Notes: generated by a model not told the origin, from the letters alone. Numbered from the stretch's first letter, positions 23,609-32,586 are shown. The stretch is 64,000 bases of DNA from Altererythrobacter sp. H2 (GCF_035319885.1 NZ_CP141285.1:620001-684000); one strand, 5' to 3'. Translations and numbers: made by a program.

Positions 23609-24741
23609 CGGCTGGCGAACTGACCGTGCGGGTGGCTGGCTCGGTCGGCGAATTGCCTGCCGGGGAATGGGACGCGCTGGGCGGCCAGGAAAACCCCTTC
23701 CTGAGCCACGCTTTCCTGAGCGCGCTGGAAGATTCGGGCAGTGTCGGCCCCGGCACCGGCTGGCAACCGGCCCCGATCGTGCTGGAGGATGACACCGGGC
23801 GGCTGGTCGGTGCTCTGCCCAGCTACGCCAAGGGGCACAGTCAGGGCGAATATGTGTTCGACCACAGCTGGGCTGATGCCTGGCACCGGGCCGGCGGTCA
23901 CTACTACCCCAAGCTGCAGATTGCGGTTCCCTTCACCCCCGCCACCGGCCCGCGCCTGCTGCTGTCGGACGAGCGGTTCGCCGCGCCACTGCTGGCGGCG
24001 GCAGAGCGGGTCTGCGCGGGCAACGGGTTTTCCTCGGCCCATGCCACCTTCGTCGATCCGGCGCAGCTTGCCCTGTTCGAGCAGGCGGGCTGGCTGCCCC
24101 GGAGCGACATCCAGTTTCACTGGGCCAACCGCGGCTACGGTTCGTTCGACGATTTCCTTGCTTCGCTGTCCGCCCGCAAGCGCAAGGCGATCCGCAAGGA
24201 ACGCGAAGGGGCAGTGCAAGGTCTGGAGATTCGCCGGTTGACCGGGGCCGATATCCGGCCCGAACACTGGGATGCCTTCTGGATTTTCTACCAGGATACC
24301 GGCGCGCGCAAATGGGGCACGCCTTATCTGACCCGGGCCGCGTTCGACCTGATCGGTGAAAGGCTGGCGGACCGGATCATCCTGGTCCTGGCGTTCGACG
24401 GGGCGGAGCCGATTGCCGGCGCGCTCAACTTCATTGGCGCTGATGCCCTCTACGGGCGCTACTGGGGCGCGACCCGCGAGGTGCGCTTCCTTCATTTCGA
24501 ACTGTGCTATTATCAGGCGATCGAGGCAGCGATCGGGCTGGGGCTCGATCGGGTCGAGGCGGGCGCACAGGGCGGACACAAGCTGGCGCGCGGCTACGAA
24601 CCGGTTACCACCTGGTCAGCCCACTGGATCGCCGATCCCGGCTTTCGCGCGGCAGTGGCGGAGTTTCTGGAACGCGAACGCAGCGGCATCGCGCAGGATC
24701 AGGCCTGGCTCGGTGAGCGGACGCCCTTTCGCAAAGCCTGA
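23605..24741 (+). CDS. FemAB-like / GNAT-fold acyltransferase (PF04339-type)
   Basis: The product is 378 aa and last in the coupled run. The sequence matches the 'peptidoglycan biosynthesis/FemAB-like' family: NPFLSHAFLSALEDSGS near the N-terminus, FDDFLASLSARKRKAIRKER in the middle and the C-terminal GNAT half with YGRYWGATREVRFLHFELCYY, in part. Members are proposed to transfer amino-acyl or acyl groups; no substrate is proven. The position after GDPD and RidA suggests a shared metabolic or envelope function but gives no specific one. Confidence 0.85.
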   Translation: MTAGELTVRVAGSVGELPAGEWDALGGQENPFLSHAFLSALEDSGSVGPGTGWQPAPIVLEDDTGRLVGALPSYAKGHSQGEYVFDHSWADAWHRAGGHYYPKLQIAVPFTPATGPRLLLSDERFAAPLLAAAERVCAGNGFSSAHATFVDPAQLALFEQAGWLPRSDIQFHWANRGYGSFDDFLASLSARKRKAIRKEREGAVQGLEIRRLTGADIRPEHWDAFWIFYQDTGARKWGTPYLTRAAFDLIGERLADRIILVLAFDGAEPIAGALNFIGADALYGRYWGATREVRFLHFELCYYQAIEAAIGLGLDRVEAGAQGGHKLARGYEPVTTWSAHWIADPGFRAAVAEFLERERSGIAQDQAWLGERTPFRKA

Positions 24742-25071
24742 TCAGGCGGCGCGGCGGTTGCCCCGGGACAGCCATTCGCGGGCCCGGCGCTGAGCCTCGG
24801 CAATTTCGCGGGCGGTCATTTCGTCAGATACCTCGGCCCGGCAGCAGGGCGCTTCCTCGTGGCCGCCGAGCGCTGCCAGGTTGAACCATTTGTGCGCCTC
24901 GACCAGATCGCACGGCGCGCCGTGGCTGCCGGTGGAGAAGGCGACCCCGAGATCGAAATAGGCAGCAGCGTCGCCCTGCGCCGCTGCGGCAAGGCACGAG
25001 GCCACCAGCATGTCGGCGGCGGTGGTATCGGCAGGCTGCGCGGCGCCGCCCGTGATTGGTGTCAGGTCCAT
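24742..25071 (-). CDS. Small Sel1-like repeat protein
   Basis: The product is 109 aa. One clear Sel1/TPR-like helical pair is visible (YFDLGVAFSTG, then DLVEAHKWFNLAALGGH), followed by an acidic-basic helix (MTAREIAEAQRRAREWL). It has no signal peptide. It is convergent with the FemAB-like gene; the two stop codons abut. Function unknown beyond protein-protein interaction. The 256 bp between this gene and dksA hold no gene I can recognise; they should contain the dksA promoter. Confidence 0.8.
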   Translation of the reverse strand: MDLTPITGGAAQPADTTAADMLVASCLAAAAQGDAAAYFDLGVAFSTGSHGAPCDLVEAHKWFNLAALGGHEEAPCCRAEVSDEMTAREIAEAQRRAREWLSRGNRRAA

Positions 25072-25327
25072 TTGTCAGGCCCCCCTGTATCGCGCCAGCC
25101 CTGTTGCCGCCGCTGACACAGTGTTCACCCGCTTATGGTCAACAAACAGTTAACGCCGTGGCCATATTGTCTGAGCGAAGAGGCGATACTCATCCGGCTA
25201 AAGCGCCTTGTGCCGGTACGGGTGTCCCCCTATAGGCGCGCCAACGGGCGACCGGGTGCCACCGGAAACATTCGGGGTAGCAGGGCTTCGCGAGCCTGAG
25301 CACTGATGTTTGACCGAGAGGACCAAT

Positions 25328-25786
25328 ATGCCGAGTGCCGCCCCCAGGGACTTGGATGTTCTTGAAAAAGCAAAGAAAGCCCTCGAACCCGGCTATGTTC
25401 CCGGGGACGACGAGGACTACATGAACTCCCGCCAGCTCGACTATTTCAGGGTTCTGCTGCTCGAATGGAAGAAATCCATTCGCGAGGCGGCGGACATTAC
25501 TCTCCAGTCGTTGCAGGACGGGCCGATCCGCGAACCTGACCTCAACGACCGGGCCTCGAGCGAGACGGACTGGGGAATCGAGCTGCGCACCCGTGACCGG
25601 CAGCGCAAGCTGATCTCCAAGATCGACGCGGCCCTGCGCCGGATCGACGCCGGTGAATACGGCTACTGCGAGGTCACCGGTGAGGCGATCGGAATCAGGC
25701 GTCTGATTGCCCGCCCGGTCGCAACCATGACGGTCGAGGCGCAGGAAGCACACGAGCGGCGCGAGAAGATTTCGCGGGACGACTGA
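25328..25786 (+). CDS. dksA: DksA-type RNA polymerase-binding regulator (single-cysteine form)
   Basis: The product is 152 aa from the ATG at 25328 (ribosome site GAGAGGACC); a TTG at 25310 is in frame but unlikely. A coiled coil of two long helices (about 35-105) is tipped by the acidic DRASSETD-like turn that reaches into the RNAP secondary channel. The zinc-finger region GYCEVTGEAIGIRRLIARP has only one cysteine, as in many alphaproteobacterial DksA proteins, so zinc is probably not bound in the classic way. It works with ppGpp in the stringent response. Confidence 0.9.
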   Translation: MPSAAPRDLDVLEKAKKALEPGYVPGDDEDYMNSRQLDYFRVLLLEWKKSIREAADITLQSLQDGPIREPDLNDRASSETDWGIELRTRDRQRKLISKIDAALRRIDAGEYGYCEVTGEAIGIRRLIARPVATMTVEAQEAHERREKISRDD

Positions 25787-25917
25787 CGGGCGATTGGGGC
25801 ACCGTCACCCCGCCCGCAAGAGGCAGGCTTAAACCTTCGTTAGCCCTTGTTGTGATAGCCCGCTGTCACGCACCCCAACCGGTGCGACCAGTGTTGCAAC
25901 AGGGGAACCTTGCTTTC

Positions 25918-26295
25918 ATGTCTGCGGTCGACACTCGCAATATTTCGCGCGACAGCCTTTTCCTGATGGCAACGCTGCGCGCGGAAGGCAGCGATCAGGA
26001 TCACAAGGTGAAGGTGCGCAATCTCTCTTCCGGCGGAATGATGGCCGAAAGCGAACTGCGCCTGACGCGCGGTGCGCGGGTAAGCATCGAACTGCGCAAC
26101 ATCGGCTGGGTTTCCGGGGCCGTTGCCTGGGTTCAGGACAGCCGGTGCGGAATCGCCTTCGACGAGGAAATCGAACCCAAGCTTGCCCGGGCGAGTGTGA
26201 ACACCTCGGGCGACCTGTCATCTCCCCGGTTTGTGCGTCCGGCCTCGATCCATCCCACGACTGCCGCCGACCTGGCCCGGTTGCGCAAGATCTGA
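25918..26295 (+). CDS. PilZ domain-containing protein
   Basis: The product is 125 aa from the ATG at 25918 (AGGGGAACC ribosome site). The PilZ fold is indicated by VKVRNLSSGGMMAES (the D/N-x-S-x-x-G motif) and GAVAWVQDSRCGIAFD. The RxxxR motif that binds cyclic-di-GMP is not obvious at the N-terminus (RNISRDSLF is the nearest), so c-di-GMP binding is uncertain. The C-terminal ~35 residues are a disordered tail. Confidence 0.82.
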   Translation: MSAVDTRNISRDSLFLMATLRAEGSDQDHKVKVRNLSSGGMMAESELRLTRGARVSIELRNIGWVSGAVAWVQDSRCGIAFDEEIEPKLARASVNTSGDLSSPRFVRPASIHPTTAADLARLRKI

Positions 26296-26349
26296 GCTGC
26301 TGCCAATTGCGCCGCTGACGCGGCCCGCCGCACCTGCTAGGTGGGGGCG

Positions 26350-27816
26350 ATGAGCCGCGTTCTTGCCTGCATTCTTCCCCTCCTGGCGCTCACACTGGTC
26401 AGCTGCGGAAGCGCGGACGATGCGACAGTTTCGGTGGCCGTAATCGGTGAGGAAGACCCGCTCACCGGCGAGGGGCTGCGCCTGTCAGTGGCGGGCCAGC
26501 TGGTCCGCTCGGCCACCCGCGAAGGACTGGTCACGCTCGATGCCTCGGGCGAAGTCGTTCCCGCCATTGCCGAGCGCTGGATCGTGACCGACGACGGCCT
26601 GAGCTATATCTTCCGCATCCGCAATTCCGACTGGCCCGACGGCACGCCGATCACTGCGCCCGCCGTGCGGGACCGCATGCGCCAGAACCTGGCCGCGCTC
26701 CGGGGAACCTCGCTCGGGCTGGACCTTGCTCCGATTGCAGAAATCCGGGCAATGACCGGTCGGGTGGTCGAGATCCGCCTGACCGGGCCAATGCCGGGGT
26801 TGCTGCAGTTACTGGCGCAACCGGAACTGGGGCTGGAACGGGGCGATACAGGGGCCGGGCCGATGCTGGCCGAACCCGCCGAAGCCGGGGTCTCGCTGGC
26901 GGCGGTGCCGCCATCCAGCCGCGGTTTTCCCCAGCCGGAGGAATGGCAGGAGTTCTACCGCACCGTGCTGGTGCAGGTCGCACCGGCCGAACAGGCAGTT
27001 GCCGCCTTCGACGGGGGCGATGTCAACCTGGTGCTGGGCGGGACAATCGTCGATCTGCCCTATGCCGACACAGGGGGCCTGTCCCGCGGCACGATCCGGC
27101 TGGATGCGGCGCTGGGCGTGCTCGGGCTTGATGTCATGCGTGACGAGGGGTTCCTTGCCGAAACGGCCAATCGCGAAGCGGTGGCGATGGCGATCGACCG
27201 GGACCAGCTGATGCAGCCGTTCAACATCGGCGGCTGGATTGCCACCACCCGGATCGTTGCCCCGGGCCTGCCTGATGATGACGGCACGGTGCCTGAACGC
27301 TGGATCGATCTCGAGATCGAGGACCGCCAGGCACGGGCACGGGCGCGGGTCGAGGCCTGGGAGAGGGCGAGCGGAGAAGACCTGACCCTGCGGATCTATC
27401 TACCCCAAGGGCCCGGCGCCGACATGCTGTTTACCCAGATTGCCCGCAGCCTGGCCGAAGCGGGCATAAGTTCGCAACGGGCCGACAATCCCGGTGCGGC
27501 AGACCTTGTCCTGAAAGACCGGCTGGCCCGTTTTGCCGGTTCACGCTGGTTTCTCAACCAGTTCCATTGCCGGATCACCGAAGGCCCCTGTTCCCCCGGA
27601 GCAGACGCACTGGTGCGGCAGTCACTGACCGTGGCGAGCCGGACGGAGCAGGCTTCCCTGCTGGCCGAGGCCGAGCGGCTGATGCTGGCGGAAAACCTGT
27701 TCATCCCGCTTGGCGCACCGATCCGCTGGTCGCTGGTGCGGGGCGGGCTCGACGGTTTCAACGAGAACCGGTGGAGCGTGCATCCCTTGTTCGACCTGGC
27801 TGAGCGACCCATTTAA
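26350..27816 (+). CDS. Peptide-type ABC substrate-binding lipoprotein (SBP family 5), orphan
   Basis: The product is 488 aa from the ATG at 26350; a GTG at 26341 is in frame. The lipobox LVSC follows a short hydrophobic leader. The family 5 layout includes LVRSATREGLVTLDASGEVVPAIAERW near the N-terminus (in part GLVTLDASGEVVPAIAERW), YIFRIRNSDWPDGTPIT and, late, NREAVAMAIDRDQLM. It binds oligopeptides or similar solutes outside the inner membrane. No permease or ATPase genes are near, so it either serves a transporter elsewhere or has another role. A segment before 27816 contains two cysteines in FHCRITEGPCSPGAD. Confidence 0.85.
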   Translation: MSRVLACILPLLALTLVSCGSADDATVSVAVIGEEDPLTGEGLRLSVAGQLVRSATREGLVTLDASGEVVPAIAERWIVTDDGLSYIFRIRNSDWPDGTPITAPAVRDRMRQNLAALRGTSLGLDLAPIAEIRAMTGRVVEIRLTGPMPGLLQLLAQPELGLERGDTGAGPMLAEPAEAGVSLAAVPPSSRGFPQPEEWQEFYRTVLVQVAPAEQAVAAFDGGDVNLVLGGTIVDLPYADTGGLSRGTIRLDAALGVLGLDVMRDEGFLAETANREAVAMAIDRDQLMQPFNIGGWIATTRIVAPGLPDDDGTVPERWIDLEIEDRQARARARVEAWERASGEDLTLRIYLPQGPGADMLFTQIARSLAEAGISSQRADNPGAADLVLKDRLARFAGSRWFLNQFHCRITEGPCSPGADALVRQSLTVASRTEQASLLAEAERLMLAENLFIPLGAPIRWSLVRGGLDGFNENRWSVHPLFDLAERPI

Positions 27817-27851
27817 GGCTCTATGCCCGGCATTGGGCTGAAGGAGGCTTG

Positions 27852-28268
27852 ATGGCAGACCCCTCGCGCGTACAGACCATGGGTTTCGACATGCCGACGG
27901 GCACTGATCCGGTCTCCGTCCGCCGCCGGCTGGAGGCGATGGAATACCTGCTCGAACGCAGCTTCGTCGTACCCGGCACCGGCTACCGGGTCGGGCTCGA
28001 TTCGCTGGTAGGGCTGGTGCCGGTGCTGGGCGACATCGTGACGACGGCGATGGGGGCCTACATTGTGTGGGAGGCGAGGAACCTCGGGCTACCGAAGTGG
28101 AAGCTGTGGCGCATGGCGGGCAATGTCGGGTTCGACGCCCTGCTCGGTGCGGTGCCGGTGGTCGGCGACGCGGCGGACTTCCTGTTCCGATCCAACACCC
28201 GCAACCTGAAAATCGTGAAAAAACATCTCGACAAGCACCATCCGCACACGCGCATAATCGAGCAGTAG
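27852..28268 (+). CDS. DUF4112 domain-containing membrane protein
   Basis: The product is 138 aa. The start is set by the AAGGAGG ribosome site at 27841-27847, 4 nt before the ATG at 27852; a TTG three bases earlier is too close. Two glycine/proline hairpins, YRVGLDSLVGLVPVLGDIVT and FDALLGAVPVVGDAADFLF, are the DUF4112 signature and form short membrane helices. The C-terminus is basic and His-rich (KKHLDKHHPHTRI). Function unknown. Confidence 0.85.
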   Translation: MADPSRVQTMGFDMPTGTDPVSVRRRLEAMEYLLERSFVVPGTGYRVGLDSLVGLVPVLGDIVTTAMGAYIVWEARNLGLPKWKLWRMAGNVGFDALLGAVPVVGDAADFLFRSNTRNLKIVKKHLDKHHPHTRIIEQ

Positions 28269-28303
28269 TTTCATCGGCAACGGCTTCGCGCTAGGGCTGG
28301 TCC

Positions 28304-29095
28304 ATGGCGCAAGACGTAACCTATTCATCCTATCTCGATCTGGACCGGATCCTCTCGGCCCAGCACCCGGCTTCGGGCGCGCATGACGAGATGCTGTTCA
28401 TTGTCGTCCATCAGGCAAGCGAGCTGTGGCTCAAGCTCTGCCTGCACGAACTTGTCGCCGCGCGTGAGTGCATTGTCGCCGATACGCTGCGCCCGGCCTT
28501 CAAGATGCTTGCCCGGGTCGCCCGCGCACAAGGGCAGCTGATCCAGAGCTGGGACGTGCTCAGCACCATGACCCCGCATGATTATTCCACCATCCGCCCG
28601 CATCTGGGGGGATCGAGCGGGTTCCAGAGCGCCCAGTACCGGATGATGGAATTCGTCCTCGGCGGGCGCAAGCCGGACATGGTCCGTCTGCATGATGCCA
28701 CGCCCGAAGTTGCCGCCATGCTGCGGGCCGAACTGGGCCGCCGGAGCATCTATGCCGAAGCCGTCCACCTGCTCGCCCGGCGCGGCTTTGCCATTTCGGA
28801 CGAAGTGCTGGCGCGCGATGTAGGCGCAGCGTGGGCGCACAGCCCGGACGTGGAAGCCGCGTGGGCGGAAATCTACCGTGATCCGCAGGCGCACTGGGAC
28901 CTGTACGAACTGGCCGAAAAGCTGGTCGACCTCGAATACCATTTCCAGCGCTGGCGCTTCGGCCACCTCAAAACCGTGGAGCGGATCATCGGCTTCAAGA
29001 AGGGCACCGGCGGGACACCGGGGGTTCCTTACCTCGCGGGCGTGCTGAAGCAGGCCTTCTTCCCTGAATTGCTGAGCGTGAGGACCGCGCTGTGA
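28304..29095 (+). CDS. kynA: Tryptophan 2,3-dioxygenase
   Basis: The product is 263 aa. This heme enzyme oxidises tryptophan to N-formylkynurenine, the entry step of the kynurenine pathway. The family pattern is clear: YSSYLDLDRILSAQHP, the active-site histidine in HDEMLFIVVHQASELWLKL (in part FIVVHQASELW), GGSSGFQSAQYR and the late RWRFGHLKTVERIIGFKKGTGGT (in part, with the heme-ligand His in FGHLKTV). It overlaps kynU by 4 bp, making a two-gene operon. The formamidase kynB is not in the window. Confidence 0.95.
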   Translation: MAQDVTYSSYLDLDRILSAQHPASGAHDEMLFIVVHQASELWLKLCLHELVAARECIVADTLRPAFKMLARVARAQGQLIQSWDVLSTMTPHDYSTIRPHLGGSSGFQSAQYRMMEFVLGGRKPDMVRLHDATPEVAAMLRAELGRRSIYAEAVHLLARRGFAISDEVLARDVGAAWAHSPDVEAAWAEIYRDPQAHWDLYELAEKLVDLEYHFQRWRFGHLKTVERIIGFKKGTGGTPGVPYLAGVLKQAFFPELLSVRTAL

Positions 29096-30354
29096 CTATG
29101 CTCGAGCGCGCGCGCGAACTGGATGCCGCCGATCCGCTGGCGCGATATCGTGAGCGGTTCGACCTGCCCGATGGGGTGATCTATCTTGACGGCAACTCGC
29201 TCGGTGCTCTGCCGAAGGCGACGCCGGAGCGGCTGGAGCAGGTCGTGCGCGGCGAGTGGGGGACGGACCTGATCCGTTCGTGGAACAGCGCTGGCTGGAT
29301 CGACCTGCCGCAAAGGCTTGGGGCGAAGATCGCGCCGCTGGTTGGCGCCGAGGGGCACGAGGTCATCGCCTGCGATTCGACCAGCGTGAACCTGTTCAAG
29401 CTGATCGCGGCGGCGTTGGCGATGCGCCCCGGGCGCAAGGTGATCCTGAGCGAGCCGGGCAACTTCCCCACCGACCTCTACATGATCGCCGGGCTGGAGG
29501 CGCAGGGGCTGGCAACCCGAAGGCTGGCCGAGCGCGAGCGGCTGATCGAGGCACTCGACGACGATGTCGCGCTGCTGCTGCTGACCCACGTCCATTACAA
29601 GACCGGCGCTCTCCACGACATGACGGCGCTGACCGAGGCGGCCCAGCGCGCTGGTGCGCTGGTGCTGTGGGACCTGTCGCATTCAGGCGGGGCGCTGCCG
29701 GTCGATCTTAATGGCTGCGGGGCGGATTTCGCTGTCGGGTGCGGCTACAAGTACTTCAACGGCGGCCCCGGCGCACCGGCCTATGCCTTCGTTGCCGAGC
29801 GGCACCATGCCGCGCTGGAACAGCCACTGACCGGGTGGATGGGCCACGCTGCCCCGTTTGCCTTTACTGACGATTATGCCCCCGCATCGGGCGTGGCGCG
29901 CCTGCTGTGCGGCACCCCGCCGATCCTCAGCCTTGCGGCGCTGGAGGTGGGGGTCGATCTGGTGGCGGAAATCGGGGTCGGGCGCCTCTACGCCAAATCG
30001 CAGGCGCTGAGCGGGTATCTGCTGGAGTGTCTGGCGGAGGCGGGGGTCATAACCCCTCTCCCCTTGCGGGAGAGGGGTTGGGAAGAGGGGTTGGGTTTGG
30101 TCAGCCCCGCCGACCCCACGCACCGCGGCAGCCAGCTCTCGTTCCGCCACCCTGAGGCCTACGCGATCTGCCAGGCCCTGATTGCGCGCGGCGTGATCGG
30201 AGACTTCCGCGCGCCCGACGTGCTGCGGCTGGGCTTCGCTCCGGCTTACCTGAGGTTCGAGGACATGGCTTTGGCGGCGCACCAGCTCGCAGATGTTCTG
30301 GCAACGCGCGCCTGGGCCTGCGAAGAATTCAGCATTCGAAGCGCCGTCACCTGA
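29092..30354 (+). CDS. kynU: Kynureninase with an in-frame palindrome-encoded insertion
   Basis: The product is 420 aa. It cleaves kynurenine to anthranilate and alanine using PLP. Signature parts: YLDGNSLGALPK near the N-terminus, TNLF-type CDSTSVNLFK, WDLSHSGGALP and the PLP lysine in VGCGYKYFNGGPG. Between residues about 320 and 335 the protein carries ITPLPLRERGWEEGLG, encoded by a 48-bp stretch (30049-30096) that contains a 12-bp inverted repeat. The flanks read straight through as GV...LVSPADP, so the frame is kept. The gene is coupled to kynA. Activity is likely retained but not certain. Confidence 0.94.
   Translation: MTMLERARELDAADPLARYRERFDLPDGVIYLDGNSLGALPKATPERLEQVVRGEWGTDLIRSWNSAGWIDLPQRLGAKIAPLVGAEGHEVIACDSTSVNLFKLIAAALAMRPGRKVILSEPGNFPTDLYMIAGLEAQGLATRRLAERERLIEALDDDVALLLLTHVHYKTGALHDMTALTEAAQRAGALVLWDLSHSGGALPVDLNGCGADFAVGCGYKYFNGGPGAPAYAFVAERHHAALEQPLTGWMGHAAPFAFTDDYAPASGVARLLCGTPPILSLAALEVGVDLVAEIGVGRLYAKSQALSGYLLECLAEAGVITPLPLRERGWEEGLGLVSPADPTHRGSQLSFRHPEAYAICQALIARGVIGDFRAPDVLRLGFAPAYLRFEDMALAAHQLADVLATRAWACEEFSIRSAVT
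30051..30079. repeat. Palindromic repeat inserted in the kynU coding sequence
   Basis: Perfect 12-bp arms AACCCCTCTCCC / GGGAGAGGGGTT (30051-30062, 30068-30079) surround the loop CTTGC. The left arm is identical to the element between GTA genes g2 and g3 (14895-14906). The surrounding 48 bp look like an insertion relative to the expected kynureninase sequence. Confidence 0.85.
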
Positions 30355-30444
30355 TGCATCCATCCCGCCAAGCGGGAAAAGCTGAAACAAAAAACGCTCT
30401 TTCCCGTTCGGTTCTAAGTCGATGAGCCAGGCGGAGGAGCAGCT

Positions 30445-31002
30445 ATGGACCAGTCAGACAATCACATGGCAATGGGCTGGGGCCGCTTTGCTGCGATGAT
30501 CGTCACCTCGACCGTGATCATGTTCGTGCTGATGTACCAACTGGTCTATTCGGGCGAGCACGCCCTCTTCAGTGTAAACCGTCTGCTGGCCTCACTTATC
30601 ATGGGTGGAGTCATGACTGCGGTCATGCTGGCATTCATGTGGAAGATGTACCAGCCCAAAGGGGCCAAGATCGCGGTCCTGTCGGGCGGGTTGCTTGTTG
30701 CTGGCGTCCTGCTCGTGCTGAACCGCTCGCAGACCCTGATTGACGATACCCGTTTCATGGAATCGATGATTCCGCATCACTCGATCGCCATCAACAATGC
30801 GCGCAAGGCAGAAATCAGCGATCCGAGGGTGCGCGAGCTCGCTGACGAGATCATTCGCAGCCAGGTACGCGAAATTGCCGAGATGAAGCTGCTGCTGGAT
30901 GAAATCGATCAGAACGGCGAACAGGGAAATGCGCCGTTGCCAGCCGTCCCGGCCGAAGTGACCCCGGACATGGTGCCGCAGATCAGGGCGGCGAAGGACT
31001 AG
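30445..31002 (+). CDS. DUF305 domain-containing membrane protein
   Basis: The product is 185 aa, with a strong ribosome site (GCGGAGGAGC) before the ATG. Three membrane helices (about 14-35, 46-66 and 76-93) are followed by a soluble domain with the DUF305 motif FMESMIPHHSIAI and the later DEIIRSQVREIAEM. The His/Met pattern suggests metal (copper) binding, as proposed for the family. It is expressed alone; neighbours are kynU upstream and a convergent HNH gene. Confidence 0.85.
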   Translation: MDQSDNHMAMGWGRFAAMIVTSTVIMFVLMYQLVYSGEHALFSVNRLLASLIMGGVMTAVMLAFMWKMYQPKGAKIAVLSGGLLVAGVLLVLNRSQTLIDDTRFMESMIPHHSIAINNARKAEISDPRVRELADEIIRSQVREIAEMKLLLDEIDQNGEQGNAPLPAVPAEVTPDMVPQIRAAKD

Positions 31003-31024
31003 TCCGCCCGCCGCGGCAGGCGCC

Positions 31025-31675
31025 TTACGCCTCCAGCTCGATATCCCAATAGAGCCAGTCCCGCCATGTCTCGTGCAGGTGGTTCGGAGGGAACAGGCGG
31101 CCCTGTTGCTGCAGCTGCCAGTGGGTCGGGCGGATCGGCTGGGAGGCAAGGTGCATCCCCGCCTGCTTCGGCGTGCGCCCGCCTTTCTTCATGTTGCAGG
31201 GAGCGCAGGCGGTGGCGATGTTCTCCCACGTCGTCCGCCCGCCGAGCCGGCGCGGGATCACGTGATCGAAGGTCAGGTGGTGCGTGTCGCCGCAGTACTG
31301 GCAGGCGAACCGGTCGCGCAGGAACAGGTTGAAGCGGGTGAAGGCGGGAAACTCGCTTGGGCGGACGTATTGCTTCAGGGCAATCACGCTCGGGATCTTC
31401 ATGTCGAGCGAGGGGGAATGGACGTGCCGGTCGTAGGTCTCGATCACGTCGACCCGGTCAAGGAAGATCGCCTTGATCGCGGTCTGCCACGGCCACAGGC
31501 TGAGCGGGTAATAGGACAGCGGAGTGTAGTCGGCATTGAGAACGAGCGAGGGGCACGCCGCGAGGTTACGCGTCGGATCCTCCAGCGGACTTCGGACCTT
31601 GGCGGTCCGTTCGATCAGATCGGCCTTGAACACAAGCGCGTCTCCCTGATTGATGTCGAAGATGCATTTGCGCAT
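31025..31675 (-). CDS. HNH endonuclease family protein
   Basis: The product is 216 aa. The HNH region has the zinc cysteines CQYCG and CAPCN and the catalytic core HLTFDHVIPRRLGGRTTWENI. The N-terminal half (LVLNADYTPLSYYPLSLWPWQTAIKAIFLDRV, in part) is the conserved domain found in the widespread, housekeeping-like alphaproteobacterial HNH proteins. It is not part of a visible restriction or mobile system. The true start could be at an internal ATG or GTG, since the first ~40 residues are less conserved. Confidence 0.85.
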   Translation of the reverse strand: MRKCIFDINQGDALVFKADLIERTAKVRSPLEDPTRNLAACPSLVLNADYTPLSYYPLSLWPWQTAIKAIFLDRVDVIETYDRHVHSPSLDMKIPSVIALKQYVRPSEFPAFTRFNLFLRDRFACQYCGDTHHLTFDHVIPRRLGGRTTWENIATACAPCNMKKGGRTPKQAGMHLASQPIRPTHWQLQQQGRLFPPNHLHETWRDWLYWDIELEA

Positions 31676-31731
31676 GAAGGCGTCAAGTCTGTTACAGACA
31701 GGCTATCCACAGGGATGTCCTCACGCGCGCC

Positions 31732-32586
31732 ATGCCAACCACTGCAAACGTCACCCGTTTCGCCCCCAGCCCGAACGGGCCGCTGCACCTCGGCCACGCG
31801 TTCTCGGCGGTCATGGCGCACGATCTGGCGCGGGCGAATGGCGGGCGATTCCTGCTGCGCATCGAGGATATTGACGGGCCGCGCAGCCGGCCCGAACTGG
31901 CGGACGAGTTCCGCCGCGATCTGGCATGGCTCGGGCTGGAATGGGAAGAAGTGCCTGCGCAATCCACCCGGCTTGGCAGCTATCGCAATGCAGCCGCGCG
32001 GCTTGAGGCCATGGGCCTGCTCTATCCATGTACGTGCACCCGCAAGGACATCGAGCAAGCGGGGGCAACGCCAGGCCCGGAGGGTCTGGTCTATCCCGGC
32101 ACCTGCAAGGGCAGGCCGGTCGATCCGGCGCAACCGGCGGCGCTGCGGCTCGACATTGTCCGGGCGCTGGCCCTGACCGGGCCGCTCACATGGGAAGACG
32201 CGCTCACCGGTGTCCAGCAGGCCGATCCGCTGGCGCTGGGCGATGTCGTGCTGGTGCGCAAGGACCTGCCCGCCAGCTATCACCTTGCCGCGACGCTGGA
32301 CGATGCGGCAGACGGCGTCACCCTGGTCACCCGGGGAGCGGACCTGTTCGCGGCCACGCACATCCACCGGCTGCTTCAGGCCCTGCTCGATTTGCCCGTG
32401 CCGCGCTGGCATCACCATCCCCTGCTGGTGGACGAAACGGGCCGCAAGCTGGCCAAGCGGCGGGGTTCGGGTGGATCCGGATTCGGGCTGGCCGAACGCC
32501 GCCTGCGGGGCGAGGACGGACCGGCCCTGGCGGCTTCGTTGAGGCAGCACAACTTTCCCGCTGGAATTTCGCTGGCGAGTACCTAG
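31732..32586 (+). CDS. gluQ: Glutamyl-Q tRNA(Asp) synthetase
   Basis: The product is 284 aa, a shortened glutamyl-tRNA synthetase lacking the anticodon-binding domain. It activates glutamate and attaches it to the queuosine of tRNA(Asp). Signatures: FAPSPNGPLHLGHAFSA (HIGH-type motif), LRIEDIDGPR, the zinc site CTCT and the KMSKS-like KLAKRRGS. The length and the missing C-terminal domain separate it from gltX. It lies directly upstream of a HIG1 gene, 9 bp away. Confidence 0.93.
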   Translation: MPTTANVTRFAPSPNGPLHLGHAFSAVMAHDLARANGGRFLLRIEDIDGPRSRPELADEFRRDLAWLGLEWEEVPAQSTRLGSYRNAAARLEAMGLLYPCTCTRKDIEQAGATPGPEGLVYPGTCKGRPVDPAQPAALRLDIVRALALTGPLTWEDALTGVQQADPLALGDVVLVRKDLPASYHLAATLDDAADGVTLVTRGADLFAATHIHRLLQALLDLPVPRWHHHPLLVDETGRKLAKRRGSGGSGFGLAERRLRGEDGPALAASLRQHNFPAGISLAST

